Shown in pieces: positions 24,937-34,590 of a stretch of DNA of 64,000 bases (positions within the stretch are counted from its first letter, which is position 1; every line of letters starts with the position of its first letter). Source of the stretch: Shewanella canadensis (lineage in GTDB: Bacteria; Pseudomonadota; Gammaproteobacteria; Enterobacterales; Shewanellaceae); NCBI RefSeq assembly GCF_003966225.1, contig NZ_RXNU01000014.1, positions 62,001-126,000 on the forward strand, given 5' to 3'. The position numbers and the translations under genes are program-made. Below the pieces are notes generated by a model, which was not told the DNA's origin, did not search any database, and saw only the letters and a list, made by a program, of their open reading frames with translations.

Positions 24937-25140
24937 TTAGCTGTTTTTGACCCTACGTTTTACAGTAAACTTTTTAACAGCCAAATCAGCCAGTACCCAG
25001 AGCAAAACAAATACACCCGTATCTATAAGAAAGTTAATCAAATCAAAGGGGGCTGTAATGAAGTTATAACTAAAGTTGAAAAAGCTGAAAATCAACTTAG
25101 AGCCAATATAGGCTACTAAGAATGGAATGATGTAATTCAT
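24937..25140 (-). CDS. Very small membrane protein upstream of the cassette gene
   Basis: 67 residues from the ATG at 25140 (GAGG in proper position; the frame opens at 25188). Two hydrophobic segments (IIPFLVAYIGSKLIFSFF and LIDTGVFVLLWVLADLAV) are followed by a basic tail KKFTVKRRVKNS. It lies 31 bp upstream of the 147-residue membrane gene with no attC between, so both would be in one cassette or one operon. No family recognised. Confidence 0.55.
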   Translation of the reverse strand: MNYIIPFLVAYIGSKLIFSFFNFSYNFITAPFDLINFLIDTGVFVLLWVLADLAVKKFTVKRRVKNS

Positions 25141-25529
25141 GTTTAACCTCATGAAGCACCTTAGATGCTGACAGTGATTTATATACAAAACTTGGTTGTC
25201 GATATGATAGGCCGATCTATAGGCAAGTTTCGTGTTTTATAAAGCTCACTACCCAAGTTTTAGATGGACTACGCAAACTTTAATAACCTCACACTTGGTT
25301 TTCACGTAAAAATGGCAGCCAAAGAACAGCTAACAGCTTATTCAATAGCAGCATGATAACGCACTTGGCTGCTTGCTTAGTTAGATAAAGCTATCATCTA
25401 CAACTCATTGCCGCAAAAAGATTACTTTTTATTTGGTGAGGAAAAACACTCAGAACTGTCCGGTAAAAAGAGGTGTGGAGGGGTTATGAGGTTTGCATAA
25501 TGCTTTCCCTGGTTTCACAACAAGCTGAT

Positions 25530-25680
25530 ATTTAACGGATAAAGGCTAATCGAAGAGAGAAAATAACCTAGTGTAGATGCGGCTGTGACCGTCCGTGACA
25601 GGGATGTCACGGCCGAGACTATAGGGATATACTCGTGTCGTGTCACAGAAGTAGCTACACATCCTCCGCCGGGCAGGCGT
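25530..25680 (+). other. Structured non-coding element with nested inverted repeats, attC-like right end
   Basis: GTGTAG/CTACAC, CTGTGAC/GTCACAG and CCGTGAC/GTCACGG pair in nested fashion across 25572-25660. The right end GGGCAGGCGTTAGAT carries a GTTRRRY core and ATTTAAC at 25530 fits RYYYAAC. It could be an attC site in the opposite orientation to the one at 24343, or a folded repeat. No gene is seen in 25141-25772. Confidence 0.4.
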
Positions 25681-25772
25681 TAGATAACAATGAAAATCAA
25701 AGTTATAAACACACTACCCAATACAAGTAGACCCAAACAAAAAAATGTAATCAGCCTTCATTCGAAGGCGAG

Positions 25773-26363
25773 CTACTCATGTCCCCAAGGCGCCGGCGGC
25801 AGCGCCACAGGTTTAGTCAGATCGAAATCCACCCTGAAATCACGCTCTTCACGAGTCAGCCTATAGGTAAACTCCTGTGGCTTGATATACATGTGCCACA
25901 CGTTGGTGACTGACACATCTAAGCCATTCTCTCTGAAGTTATTAATCGAGTAGGCATCAACCGGGAAAGACTGCTCAGTCGCGCTGCCCATATCCGATGT
26001 CATACCACCATACATGGTCACCTTGTCTTCCGTGCCGTCTTGATGACGATGATCATGAGCTAGATGCAAACCATACTTAGTCTTGGTGATAACCCAGGTA
26101 CGGGAGTGGTCATCACCCACATGAAACGGCACCTTAAGTTCACTGTCACTGCACTCACGAACATGCATGATCAGTGATTTTCCACTAAACGCCGAATCAG
26201 CACTGTTGCCAGCGGTGACTCTTCCCTCAAATGCTTTACCACAGTGCGCAGCAATACTATCGAAAAAGGCATCTTGCTCTGGTGTCGTTGCCAACGCAGG
26301 CAATGAGAGCAGAGATACCGAAGCAGCCAACAGACCAAACGTTGAGTGTTTTGTTGTTTTCAT
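25773..26363 (-). CDS. Secreted protein of unknown function
   Basis: 196 residues with a signal peptide ending near PALATT (about 26). The mature part has a conserved-looking centre rich in His and Asp (WVITKTKYGLHLAHDHRHQD, about 90-109) followed by TMYGGMT and a WHMYIKPQEFTYRL strand. Two Cys (HCGKAF, RECSD) may form a disulfide. The His cluster hints at metal binding (inference). I do not recognise a named family. It lies alone between the cassette region and the ttr-like operon. Confidence 0.75.
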   Translation of the reverse strand: MKTTKHSTFGLLAASVSLLSLPALATTPEQDAFFDSIAAHCGKAFEGRVTAGNSADSAFSGKSLIMHVRECSDSELKVPFHVGDDHSRTWVITKTKYGLHLAHDHRHQDGTEDKVTMYGGMTSDMGSATEQSFPVDAYSINNFRENGLDVSVTNVWHMYIKPQEFTYRLTREERDFRVDFDLTKPVALPPAPWGHE

Positions 26364-26548
26364 TATTTTCTCCGTTAATTTGTCTATCTTTCTATCTGTC
26401 TATTCATAAGTCAAAGAGACTAGCACAGAGAGATAAATTAAAACTGAATACTCTTTAACGATTAAAAGGTGAGCGACTCAACAGTTTATCTGACGCTTTG
26501 GTTCAATGAGCTTACTGGATAGAGATTGATGCAGAGTGTGATGTTCTT

Positions 26549-26583
26549 AAAAAAAAGACCCTCTATAACAAACGTTATAGAGG
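26549..26583 (-). terminator. Terminator downstream of the ttrA-like gene
   Basis: Read leftward: CCTCTATAAC (26583-26574), loop GTTT, GTTATAGAGG (26569-26560), then an eight-T run (26556-26549). It lies 240 bp past the ttrA-like stop, so that transcript has a long tail. Confidence 0.88.
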
Positions 26584-26682
26584 CAACCAAATATGGTGAT
26601 GTGGTTAGGTTTGATGAACTTGGAATGCTTGTTTACAACCTTTAGCGGCACTATCCATTTTGTGCCCCTTCAAAGTCGTGGT

Positions 26683-26708
26683 CTCTTTGCAGGAAAACCT
26701 GCAAAGAG
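26683..26708. other. Perfect 11-bp hairpin between terminator and ttrA-like gene
   Basis: CTCTTTGCAGG (26683-26693), loop AAAA, CCTGCAAAGAG (26698-26708), with no T-run on either side. Possibly an RNA-processing or regulator-binding structure in the ttrA-like 3' tail. Confidence 0.5.
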
Positions 26709-26772
26709 TATGTCGATAATGATTAAAACTATGCTGACTATAAGTTTGAGAGATGACTATCTGTAACGAATC

Positions 26773-26803
26773 ACCCTCCCAACAGGCTCGTCTGAGGGAG
26801 GGT
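26773..26803. other. GC-rich hairpin just after the ttrA-like stop
   Basis: ACCCTCCC (26773-26780) and GGGAGGGT (26796-26803) form an 8-bp stem 17 bp past the stop codon. No T-tract; perhaps a 3'-end stabiliser. The rest of 26364-26819 has no gene. Confidence 0.45.
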
Positions 26804-26819
26804 TACTTCTCATTTACCG

Positions 26820-29800
26820 TTATGCCTTCTCTACACGCACCGGTACACCGTGACGGCAGTTAGCACCAGTCCAGTAGTCGTTGAGCATGCTGGCCTTAGC
26901 GTTACGGGTTGGATCCGACGGGATCATTTGATTGATCGCGACGCCACCCGCACGTTCCTTAAGTCCTGGCACCGACTTGCCATTGATGACGCGGTCATCA
27001 CCTCCAAAGCCTTGTGAGTGTCCAAACCCGTGGGATACACATACAGCCCCTTTAGCAACTCCTGAATCGGTCTGCAACAGACCAACGGCAGGCTTGCCGT
27101 TCGCCGTTATCAGCTTCACGCTATCGCCGTCGCTTAAGCCCTGCTCACTGGCTGTATCTTGATTCATGTAGACAAAGTTAGTCGGGCTAATTTCGGCGAT
27201 ACGCTTATAGGCTACCGCGTAGTTAGAGCGCACTGTTGCCTTGTAGCTTGAGAACAACAGAGGATACTCAGACTTTGGCCAATGACTCTCCCAGGTATCT
27301 CCATTCCAGAATTTATGCTCCTGATAGGTGATAGTGCCTGGATAACGCTCTCCGGAATAGGCATGACGCAAGTGTGTAACGGCTTCATGATAGATCTGCA
27401 GACACTTAGCACCCGCACCTTTTATAAACTCACCGTCATAGCGTTCATCCGCCACATAGTAGCCACCGCGTGACAGTAGAGACTCGACCTGACTAGATTC
27501 AGCTGGAGTCAGTCTTGGGGTCAGCGGTTTCATCGCATAATCCAGCCCGGCCCACTCTCTGTCCTCAGCCGTCACCTTAGGCAGGCCTTCACACTGAGCC
27601 GCCACGTTAGCCAGATATTTAGCATGCCAATCTTCGAAACATAGCAGATCAGCCTGATGGCCATCCGCGTGAGCGATAGCACCTTTACCGAAGCCAGGTA
27701 GCTTCATCTCTAAGGCGATATCGATCAACAGCTGCTCCATACACACATGCTGACCACGTTCGTTTTTAACCGTTCTCGGTGTGACCAATGGCGCTGCGGC
27801 TACGACACCCAGCATATGGGATCCCCACATACGATCGGCCGCATACTCTTCCAGCATTGAACGATCCGGAATGAAATAGTCCGCATAGCGGTTAGTTTCA
27901 TTCATGTGACAATCGATGCCGACAATTAACGGCAGACGCTTAGGATCGGCGATGCTCGCCACCACTTCCTGGCTGATCGATGCCGCACTATAGAGGAAGT
28001 TGTTGCGCCAGTTGAACAGCACCTTGGCCCGATATGGATCGGCATTGGCATGACTGGTCCACTGCTCGGCCGCATTCATGGCCGGAAGTGCCTCATGCCA
28101 TGGCGTGCTCGCAGGATATGGATTTTGTCCCTTGGCGACCTTCTGTTGATACTCGGTAGAAGACTCGTAGGCACCATCACGACAGGCATTAACTACGCCA
28201 TCTAAACTGACACCATCGGCGATATTAGCCAGATCGTAGCGACCTTCCATGCCACCGATAGGCCCGTTGCCATAACTCGCGCCGCCTTTGGCGTCATGAG
28301 AGCCGACTAAGGTATTCAATGTTGCCCAGATCCAACCCATCACGAAACCATCGGAAGAGTTAGTACCACCGTTACCCGCGATACAGGCCTTACGACCATA
28401 ATGACCCAAGTCTTTCGCCACCTGACGCATATCTTCGATGCCGATCCCCGATTGCTCGGCATAGACCTTCATGCTAGTACGCTGTGCTTCCTCTCGAAGC
28501 AGAGAGAGGGAAGAAACCAGTTTAACCCTACGGCCCTTGCCATCTTTAAAGGTTTTACTGACAAACAGCTCAGCCTTATCACCCGATTCGGCAGACACCA
28601 GAGTCTGACTACCCGACTTGACGATTAATGCTTCATCGCCACCGAGGCCGAAATCAGCCGCTTTCGCAAACCCTTTGTAGTTAGGATGCTTAGGATCCAT
28701 CACCACCAAGTGACCGGCATTGGTATAGTTAAGCTCGCCTGCCGCCTTTGCCGCCTTCTCACTCGCCCCTTCAAGGTGGACCTTATTGAACCAGCCCTCT
28801 TCGAGCATGGTGCGAATAACACCAAACGAGAATGCCGCATCCTGGCCCGGTTTAACCGCTAACCACTTGGCATTGGTATCTGCAGCAACTGTGGTACGTA
28901 GTAGTGGATCGACACACACATATTTGAATTTTCTATCGACTCGGCTGTCCGCAAGGCCACGTCCGGCCCGGTTGAGACTGTTACCCGATGACCCTGGGCT
29001 GGTGCCCATAAACAGGCCGTACTCGACATTTTCCCAATCAACATCGTTGAGCCACTCTTCGAAGTCCGGCGACATACCCAAGGAAAAACCCGTCACCTGC
29101 GCCGCGCCACAATAGGCGTGTTTAGTGCCTAAGTTACTGGTACCCCATGACTGCTGCATAAAGCGCGCGTAGAAGCTGCCGCGCAGTGTATCTTCGGCGC
29201 AAAAGGTAGCAAACAGATGGTTAGCCGCAGTGCCAAACTCCGGGTAACCAGGTTTCACTTGCTTATCGAGCTGACGTACCGTCTTTAGCCCTTCTACATG
29301 GCCTTCGCCAAACAGATCACCACCGTTTACGATCTCTGACAGAGCCTGCTCATAGCTGATACTGACCCACTTACCTTCGCCACGCTTGCCCGCGCGTTTA
29401 AGTACTTGCGTCACACGACGTTCATCATCGACCGAATCGGCACAACTTGCGCCCTTCGCACAGGTAGTTGCACGGTTTTCGAGTCCGGCCTCACCCGCTA
29501 AGGCAACATAGCTTTGCTTTACGGCCGTATCTATCGGCAGTGGAGAACCTGAGTTATTCTCACAATAGGGGTTACCACCCACTTTAAGCACTTTGTCATT
29601 GGCTTCGTCGATGCGTACCCGCAGACCACAGATGTTGTAGCAGCTAAAGCAGCGTGAATAGGCGGTACGAATACCCGGCGTTCTCTGCCACTGACCGTCA
29701 CTGCCCTGCTGACACTCGGGAGGAATAGGATGACCAAAATGTGCCACATCCTGACTATGTTGAGGCCCACTGGTATGACCTTTATCACCACAGGCGACTG

Positions 29801-29861
29801 TCGCAGCGCCGGCAACAGAAACGATACCCGCTCGGGTTAAAAATTTACGTCTGTCCATCAT
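26820..29861 (-). CDS. ttrA: Tetrathionate reductase-like molybdopterin catalytic subunit (TtrA family)
   Basis: 1013 residues. The Tat signal is DRRKFLTRAG. An [4Fe-4S] site uses Cys71, Cys74, Cys78 and Cys134 (CFSCYNICG, later TTCAKG), and the Mo ligand is likely Cys251 in HAYCGAA. Many blocks match Salmonella TtrA: GGDLFGEGHVEGL, YGLFMGTSPGSSGN, LPLIVGIDCHMNETN, and the end IPSDPTRN. TtrA reduces tetrathionate to thiosulfate in the periplasm with bis-MGD. TtrB is encoded 6 bp upstream. No TtrC quinol dehydrogenase and no TtrSR are present, so electrons may come from elsewhere (for example CymA) and the substrate may differ. Seven bp separate the two genes. Confidence 0.85.
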   Translation of the reverse strand: MMDRRKFLTRAGIVSVAGAATVACGDKGHTSGPQHSQDVAHFGHPIPPECQQGSDGQWQRTPGIRTAYSRCFSCYNICGLRVRIDEANDKVLKVGGNPYCENNSGSPLPIDTAVKQSYVALAGEAGLENRATTCAKGASCADSVDDERRVTQVLKRAGKRGEGKWVSISYEQALSEIVNGGDLFGEGHVEGLKTVRQLDKQVKPGYPEFGTAANHLFATFCAEDTLRGSFYARFMQQSWGTSNLGTKHAYCGAAQVTGFSLGMSPDFEEWLNDVDWENVEYGLFMGTSPGSSGNSLNRAGRGLADSRVDRKFKYVCVDPLLRTTVAADTNAKWLAVKPGQDAAFSFGVIRTMLEEGWFNKVHLEGASEKAAKAAGELNYTNAGHLVVMDPKHPNYKGFAKAADFGLGGDEALIVKSGSQTLVSAESGDKAELFVSKTFKDGKGRRVKLVSSLSLLREEAQRTSMKVYAEQSGIGIEDMRQVAKDLGHYGRKACIAGNGGTNSSDGFVMGWIWATLNTLVGSHDAKGGASYGNGPIGGMEGRYDLANIADGVSLDGVVNACRDGAYESSTEYQQKVAKGQNPYPASTPWHEALPAMNAAEQWTSHANADPYRAKVLFNWRNNFLYSAASISQEVVASIADPKRLPLIVGIDCHMNETNRYADYFIPDRSMLEEYAADRMWGSHMLGVVAAAPLVTPRTVKNERGQHVCMEQLLIDIALEMKLPGFGKGAIAHADGHQADLLCFEDWHAKYLANVAAQCEGLPKVTAEDREWAGLDYAMKPLTPRLTPAESSQVESLLSRGGYYVADERYDGEFIKGAGAKCLQIYHEAVTHLRHAYSGERYPGTITYQEHKFWNGDTWESHWPKSEYPLLFSSYKATVRSNYAVAYKRIAEISPTNFVYMNQDTASEQGLSDGDSVKLITANGKPAVGLLQTDSGVAKGAVCVSHGFGHSQGFGGDDRVINGKSVPGLKERAGGVAINQMIPSDPTRNAKASMLNDYWTGANCRHGVPVRVEKA

Positions 29862-29867
29862 CTGCTC

Positions 29868-30563
29868 CTAGCGTTGCCATTCGAGAAAGTTAAGCGACAA
29901 GATCTCTTGATCGTCTGTCTGCTCGGGTAAACCGATATAGAAAATATTGGGCTTAGTGCCTGACTCAGAGAGCATGGCATACACCTTGTTGTCTCTGACT
30001 AACTGAGAAACCTTACTCTGCGGATCATTAAGGTCGCCGAAGCTTCTGGCCTCACCGATACAAGTCTCTACACAGGCTGGAAGCAGACCCGCTGAAACGC
30101 GATGAATACAGAAGTTACATTTCTCCGGAGGTGTTTCTAAAGTTTCATCTTTGCGTCTTGCCCCATAAGGACAGGCATCGACACAGAGCTGGCAATGAAT
30201 ACACTCTTCGTGATCGATAACCACGATACCGTCCTCTTCACGCTTATAAGTCGCCCCAACAGGACAGACATATACACAGGCTGGGTTATCACATTGATTA
30301 CACTGATTAGGTACGGCCAGAGTCACAAAGCTATCACCTTGCTCTATACAGGCCTGATTGACACGAGTTCTGCCTCTTCCCGCCTCAGTCTGATTTTCCA
30401 TGGCACAGGATACGGTGCAAGATAAACAACCGGTACAGCGGCGCACATCAAACACCATGGCCAAGCGTTTTCCTGGAGTCTTAGCTTGCAGCTGTGCACT
30501 AGGTACGATTGCAAGCATGGCGCCGCCGGCCGCCATTTTTAATATGGAACGTCTATCTAACAT
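29868..30563 (-). CDS. ttrB: TtrB-like four-cluster ferredoxin subunit with Tat signal
   Basis: 231 residues. It starts with a Tat-type signal (DRRSILKMAAGGAML). Four Cys clusters follow: CTGCLSCTVSC, CNQCDNPACVYVC, CIHCQLCVDAC and CNFCIHRVSAGLLPACVETC, the DmsB/TtrB pattern for four [4Fe-4S] centres forming an electron wire. It is the first gene of the leftward operon, followed by the catalytic subunit. It is close in length to Salmonella TtrB. With no membrane subunit next to it, its electron donor is an open question. Confidence 0.88.
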   Translation of the reverse strand: MLDRRSILKMAAGGAMLAIVPSAQLQAKTPGKRLAMVFDVRRCTGCLSCTVSCAMENQTEAGRGRTRVNQACIEQGDSFVTLAVPNQCNQCDNPACVYVCPVGATYKREEDGIVVIDHEECIHCQLCVDACPYGARRKDETLETPPEKCNFCIHRVSAGLLPACVETCIGEARSFGDLNDPQSKVSQLVRDNKVYAMLSESGTKPNIFYIGLPEQTDDQEILSLNFLEWQR

Positions 30564-31134
30564 ACATTTCCCTTAAATATGAGAGTGAAAAGCGACCGCC
30601 TTTACTCCATACATTTATAGAAGTCTTATTATTAAAATACACGTAACTAGAATTAATATATAACACAAGACATATTTAAAGAGTGACAATTAAATAAAGA
30701 TCACATTTACAAAATAAATTGAAATACTTTGAAATAAAAAAAGCATAAGGTATTTGTGAACTAGATAGTTATTCTTGCACTGGGTCACATCTAAAAAATA
30801 AATATAAAAACGGTGAAATTTTTTCAAACTTAACATTTTTGCAGCATATATCAATGATTAACTCGAGAGTCTGTTTTTTCATATAAAACAGCAGGATACG
30901 TAAAAGTAGAACATTCGTACCATAAGTTTTAAACCTTTCAAAACAACAACTTACAAATACCTTAATATTCAAGCGCAAATATCGACATCTGATTTTTGCA
31001 ATTATTAATAACTGCAATTCGGGAGTTGCGTCAAAGTTCTAATAATGCCCATATTAAAAGTGTGACATATAACACTGAATACTACTCAACATATATAGAT
31101 GATACTCACACCGACAAATAACAAGCCATGCATC
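30564..31134. promoter_or_regulatory. AT-rich divergent promoter region between ttrB-like and LysR genes
   Basis: 570 bp without a credible gene. It must hold promoters for both directions. TGTGACATATAACAC at 31061-31075 has the TGTGA half of a CRP site and the inverted repeat AGTGT/ACACT; GATCACATTT near 30698 is another half-site. Neither matches both halves of the consensus. Confidence 0.5.
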
Positions 31135-32100
31135 ATGAATAAAATTGATCAACTTAATTACAATCAATTAAAAGTATTTATTGCTATATACGAGCATGGA
31201 CAAAATCACCAAGCTGCGAATGAATTAGGCATGACAGCTTCCGGCGTAAGTAGAACATTAAAAATATTACGAGATATATTTAATGACTCACTCTTTATCC
31301 GCCGATGCTCCGGCTTCGTTGCAACCGAGAAAACCCATCGGTTAATTCCCATGGCTAAAGCTCTGGTCGAGCAATATCAAGAAATCGAGATGCAGCATTC
31401 AGTTTTCACTCCCGCAGAGTCAGGAGGCCAGTATACGATTCACGCTTACGATGAATTCGTCTACGCCGTCCAGAAAGTGATACGCAATGACATCCTATTG
31501 GAAGCACCTAACTTACGCTTCGATGTCCGTGTACTCACTCGTGATTGCAGCACCGAACTTGCCAATGGCGAGATTGATTTCGTAGTTGTCTACGAGGGGT
31601 TCAACGGCAAGAAACTCAACTACGAGATGTTCGCCGAAACCGATAGCCTCTATATCTTGGCGCGTCGAGGCCACCCGCTACTGACTCAGGCACTCACTCT
31701 GGAGAATATCTCCCACTACTCCTGCCTGGAGATCGACAACTATGACGACCTTAGCAGCCCGCTGCTGGTGAACCTATGCCGCGAACAAGATCTATGCATG
31801 GAAGTCGAGGGCTACACGGACAGCCTGGCATCGGCCATGAGGCTGTTAAGCGAGACGGATGCCATCACCCTGAGCTGTAATCAGTTTACACGTCAGTTTG
31901 TCAACATGATCCCAGCGATCCAATACATCAAACTGCCCCCGGAATTAGCTCAGAAATGTCGTATTCGTCGCCGGGAAAACCGTGAAATAGGCAACTATGT
32001 CCTCCACGGTGACACCAATAATTCCGCCGCCTTCAACTGGGTCAAATCAAAGCTCATCTGCGGGTTAGAGAGAGAGTGGCGACTCGCAAGTGAAGAGTAA
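31135..32100 (+). CDS. LysR-type transcriptional regulator between two molybdoenzyme operons
   Basis: 321 residues from the ATG at 31135; the frame opens 12 codons earlier. The N-terminal winged helix is standard (YNQLKVFIAIYEHGQNHQAA, then MTASGVSRTLKILRDIF), followed by a periplasmic-binding-like effector domain (FRVLTRDCS-type start, EGYTDSLASAMRLLSETDAI). It is divergent from ttrB-ttrA and runs in the same direction as the molybdoenzyme at 32364. LysR proteins commonly control the divergent neighbour, so ttrBA control without the TtrSR two-component system is plausible. Confidence 0.88.
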   Translation: MNKIDQLNYNQLKVFIAIYEHGQNHQAANELGMTASGVSRTLKILRDIFNDSLFIRRCSGFVATEKTHRLIPMAKALVEQYQEIEMQHSVFTPAESGGQYTIHAYDEFVYAVQKVIRNDILLEAPNLRFDVRVLTRDCSTELANGEIDFVVVYEGFNGKKLNYEMFAETDSLYILARRGHPLLTQALTLENISHYSCLEIDNYDDLSSPLLVNLCREQDLCMEVEGYTDSLASAMRLLSETDAITLSCNQFTRQFVNMIPAIQYIKLPPELAQKCRIRRRENREIGNYVLHGDTNNSAAFNWVKSKLICGLEREWRLASEE

Positions 32101-32363
32101 TAAGTTAACTATGCCGTGGAAAGAAAGCTTGGTCTCCCTGCAAGCTGACAGCTTTGTTTCCCTGGCAGATCCACTTTAACAAGGAGCTTTAAAATATAAA
32201 CACATAGATGTGAGTAGTAAATGTGAGCAGTAAAAAAGCAAGAGATGATACTTAAAGCTACGTCTGAAACCGGTATCAAACATTGCTCGAAATATAAAAA
32301 ATGATCGAACTTTGCAGATAAAAAATAAGTAGTGAATTAACACTACCAAGATGGGGAACACAT

Positions 32364-34580
32364 ATGAAGATTAACAGACGCACATTCCTGCAGGGAGTCG
32401 GAGCCAGCTCCGTTGTTGGCTCTCTGTCAGGCTTGATGCCCGGCATTGCCAGTGCTACGGAACAACGTGGCGGCGCGCCTGATAAGTTACTCAAGCGTGA
32501 AGGTAAAATTGTATATCACACTTGTCAGCGTAACTGTGCAGACCGATGCTTACTTAAATTTACCGTACAAAATGGCCGTATGACCTATGTTGAAGGTGCT
32601 TCAGAGATGAAGAAGATGGGCACCTCACCATGCGTTAAGGGTCATGCTTACGTACAGTATACCTATGCAGCAGACCGTATTTTACATCCGATGGAGCGCG
32701 CGGGTGAAAAAGGCGAAGGCAAATGGCGTCGTATTTCATGGGATCAAGCCTATGCAAAGATCAGCGCTCGCTTAAAAACGATCATCAAAGAACATGGCGC
32801 CGATTCGATTCTGCCATACAGCTACTCGGGTCATGAAGGTGTTATCGGTAAATACGGCGGACCAAGCCGCTTCTTCAACGCCGTTGGTGCACGTAAACTC
32901 GACCGTAAGGTTTGTGTATTCGCCGCCTATGAAGGTCTTAAATCTGTGACCGGTACTTACCAAGGTCCAGATCCATACGACAATATCTACACCAACTGTT
33001 ATATCTCTTGGGGTCAGAACGAAACGGCAACTAACGTTCACGGCATCAAGTTCATCAACCAGGCGCGCGACAAAGGTGCAAAGTTATTGGTAGTGAACCC
33101 AATACGTACGCCTATCGCGTCTCAGGCTGATATCTGGTTACAGCCAAAACCAAGTACAGATACCCATCTTGCTACCGGTATCATGAAGTACCTGATTGAA
33201 AACAATTTAGCCGATACTAAGTTTATCGAAGCTAACACTATCGGTTACCAGGACCTGCTTAAACGTATAGCCGAAATGAGCTATGACGAAATTGAGAAGG
33301 TCACAGGTGTACCAAGAGAGAAGATGTTCAAGTTCGCCAAGGTCTACGGTGAATCAGAGCTATCTGTACTGCGTCTGGGTTATGGTATGCAGCGTAACTA
33401 CAACGGTGCACGTATGTCTCGCGCTATCGCGATGATGCACGCCGTTGCGGGTCAGTACGGTAAGATTGGTAACGGTTTCGTTTACGATAACACCCAAGCC
33501 GATGACAGCTTAAACTACTCTAAGGGTCGTGCGGATCATATCCATCCACATGGCGATACGGTAGGTCATGTGAACATGACGGAGATCGCCAAGGCGATTC
33601 ACCCGACTAACCCGACTGCCTATGGCAAACCAATCAAGCCTATCAAGGCGGTGATTAACTACAATGGTAACTTCGTCTCTGTTGCGCCAGATTCGAATGC
33701 CTGTCGTCGCGGCGCGATGCGTGACGATCTGTTCTTAGTCGTTCATGATTTCTTGATGACAGATACGGCCGAGTTAGCAGATATCATCGTACCGTCGACG
33801 ACACAGTTCGAGTTCCCTGATATGGGTACCGATTACAACTGTTACCACATGCAAACGTCTGAGAAAGTGATTGAGCCTTTAGGTGAATCTAAAGATAACT
33901 GGATCTTCTTCAAAGAGTTAGCCGCTCATATGGGATTAGATCATCACCCAGAGATGCGTGTCGATTATGAACAGATTCTTCGTGATTTCTTAGACACCGA
34001 AGAGCCAGCGTTCAGACAAAACAACATCACTTACGAGCAGATCATCGAAGAGAAGTTCGTCACCGTTTACGATCAACGTCCTTACTTCGGTGATGGCAAG
34101 TATAAGACTGACAGTGGCAAGATTGAGTTTTATTCTCAGATGATGATTGACGCAGGTTACCACCCAGTTCTTGACTTTGGACTGCCGGAAGATGAGATGA
34201 TCCCGGAAGAGAAAAACTTGCCTTTCCGCATGTTATCGCCTGCGATCCCTCAACGTGCCAACAGCTCTTTCTACAACGTGAAGTATATTCGTAACTTCCC
34301 GGCATATTTCGCCAAGGTCAATAACGAAGATGCCAAAGAGCTTGGGATTAAGAATAATGACAGAGTCAGACTCAGTAACCACCGTGGAGAAGCTTTCTTC
34401 ATCGCACAGGTTTCGAGTCAGGTTGGCCGCGGCACCGTGATGGCGCCCAAGAACAACTGGCGTCGCATGGACCCACAGGGCAAAGCCAGTTGTACCAACA
34501 ACCTCACCACCGACAAGTTAACCGATATGGGCGGCTGCTCTGCCTACCATTCGACTAATGTCGCGATAGAAAAAGCCTAA
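32364..34580 (+). CDS. Molybdopterin oxidoreductase catalytic subunit (DMSO reductase superfamily), substrate unknown
   Basis: 738 residues with a Tat signal (RRTFLQGVGAS). The N-terminal [4Fe-4S] site is Cys54, Cys58, Cys62 and Cys90 (CQRNCADRC ... SPCVKG). The Mo ligand position is probably Cys184 in DRKVCVFAAYEG. DMSO and TMAO reductases use Ser there; nitrate and polysulfide-type enzymes use Cys. The C-terminal molybdopterin-binding domain ends MGGCSAYHSTNV. Size fits PhsA/PsrA-like enzymes, but the membrane partner is of the cytochrome b type, not NrfD. Followed by a ferredoxin subunit (10 bp), a TorD chaperone and cytochrome b. It is a terminal reductase or donor dehydrogenase; which one cannot be told. 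Confidence 0.85.
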   Translation: MKINRRTFLQGVGASSVVGSLSGLMPGIASATEQRGGAPDKLLKREGKIVYHTCQRNCADRCLLKFTVQNGRMTYVEGASEMKKMGTSPCVKGHAYVQYTYAADRILHPMERAGEKGEGKWRRISWDQAYAKISARLKTIIKEHGADSILPYSYSGHEGVIGKYGGPSRFFNAVGARKLDRKVCVFAAYEGLKSVTGTYQGPDPYDNIYTNCYISWGQNETATNVHGIKFINQARDKGAKLLVVNPIRTPIASQADIWLQPKPSTDTHLATGIMKYLIENNLADTKFIEANTIGYQDLLKRIAEMSYDEIEKVTGVPREKMFKFAKVYGESELSVLRLGYGMQRNYNGARMSRAIAMMHAVAGQYGKIGNGFVYDNTQADDSLNYSKGRADHIHPHGDTVGHVNMTEIAKAIHPTNPTAYGKPIKPIKAVINYNGNFVSVAPDSNACRRGAMRDDLFLVVHDFLMTDTAELADIIVPSTTQFEFPDMGTDYNCYHMQTSEKVIEPLGESKDNWIFFKELAAHMGLDHHPEMRVDYEQILRDFLDTEEPAFRQNNITYEQIIEEKFVTVYDQRPYFGDGKYKTDSGKIEFYSQMMIDAGYHPVLDFGLPEDEMIPEEKNLPFRMLSPAIPQRANSSFYNVKYIRNFPAYFAKVNNEDAKELGIKNNDRVRLSNHRGEAFFIAQVSSQVGRGTVMAPKNNWRRMDPQGKASCTNNLTTDKLTDMGGCSAYHSTNVAIEKA

Positions 34581-34590
34581 GGAGTAAAAG

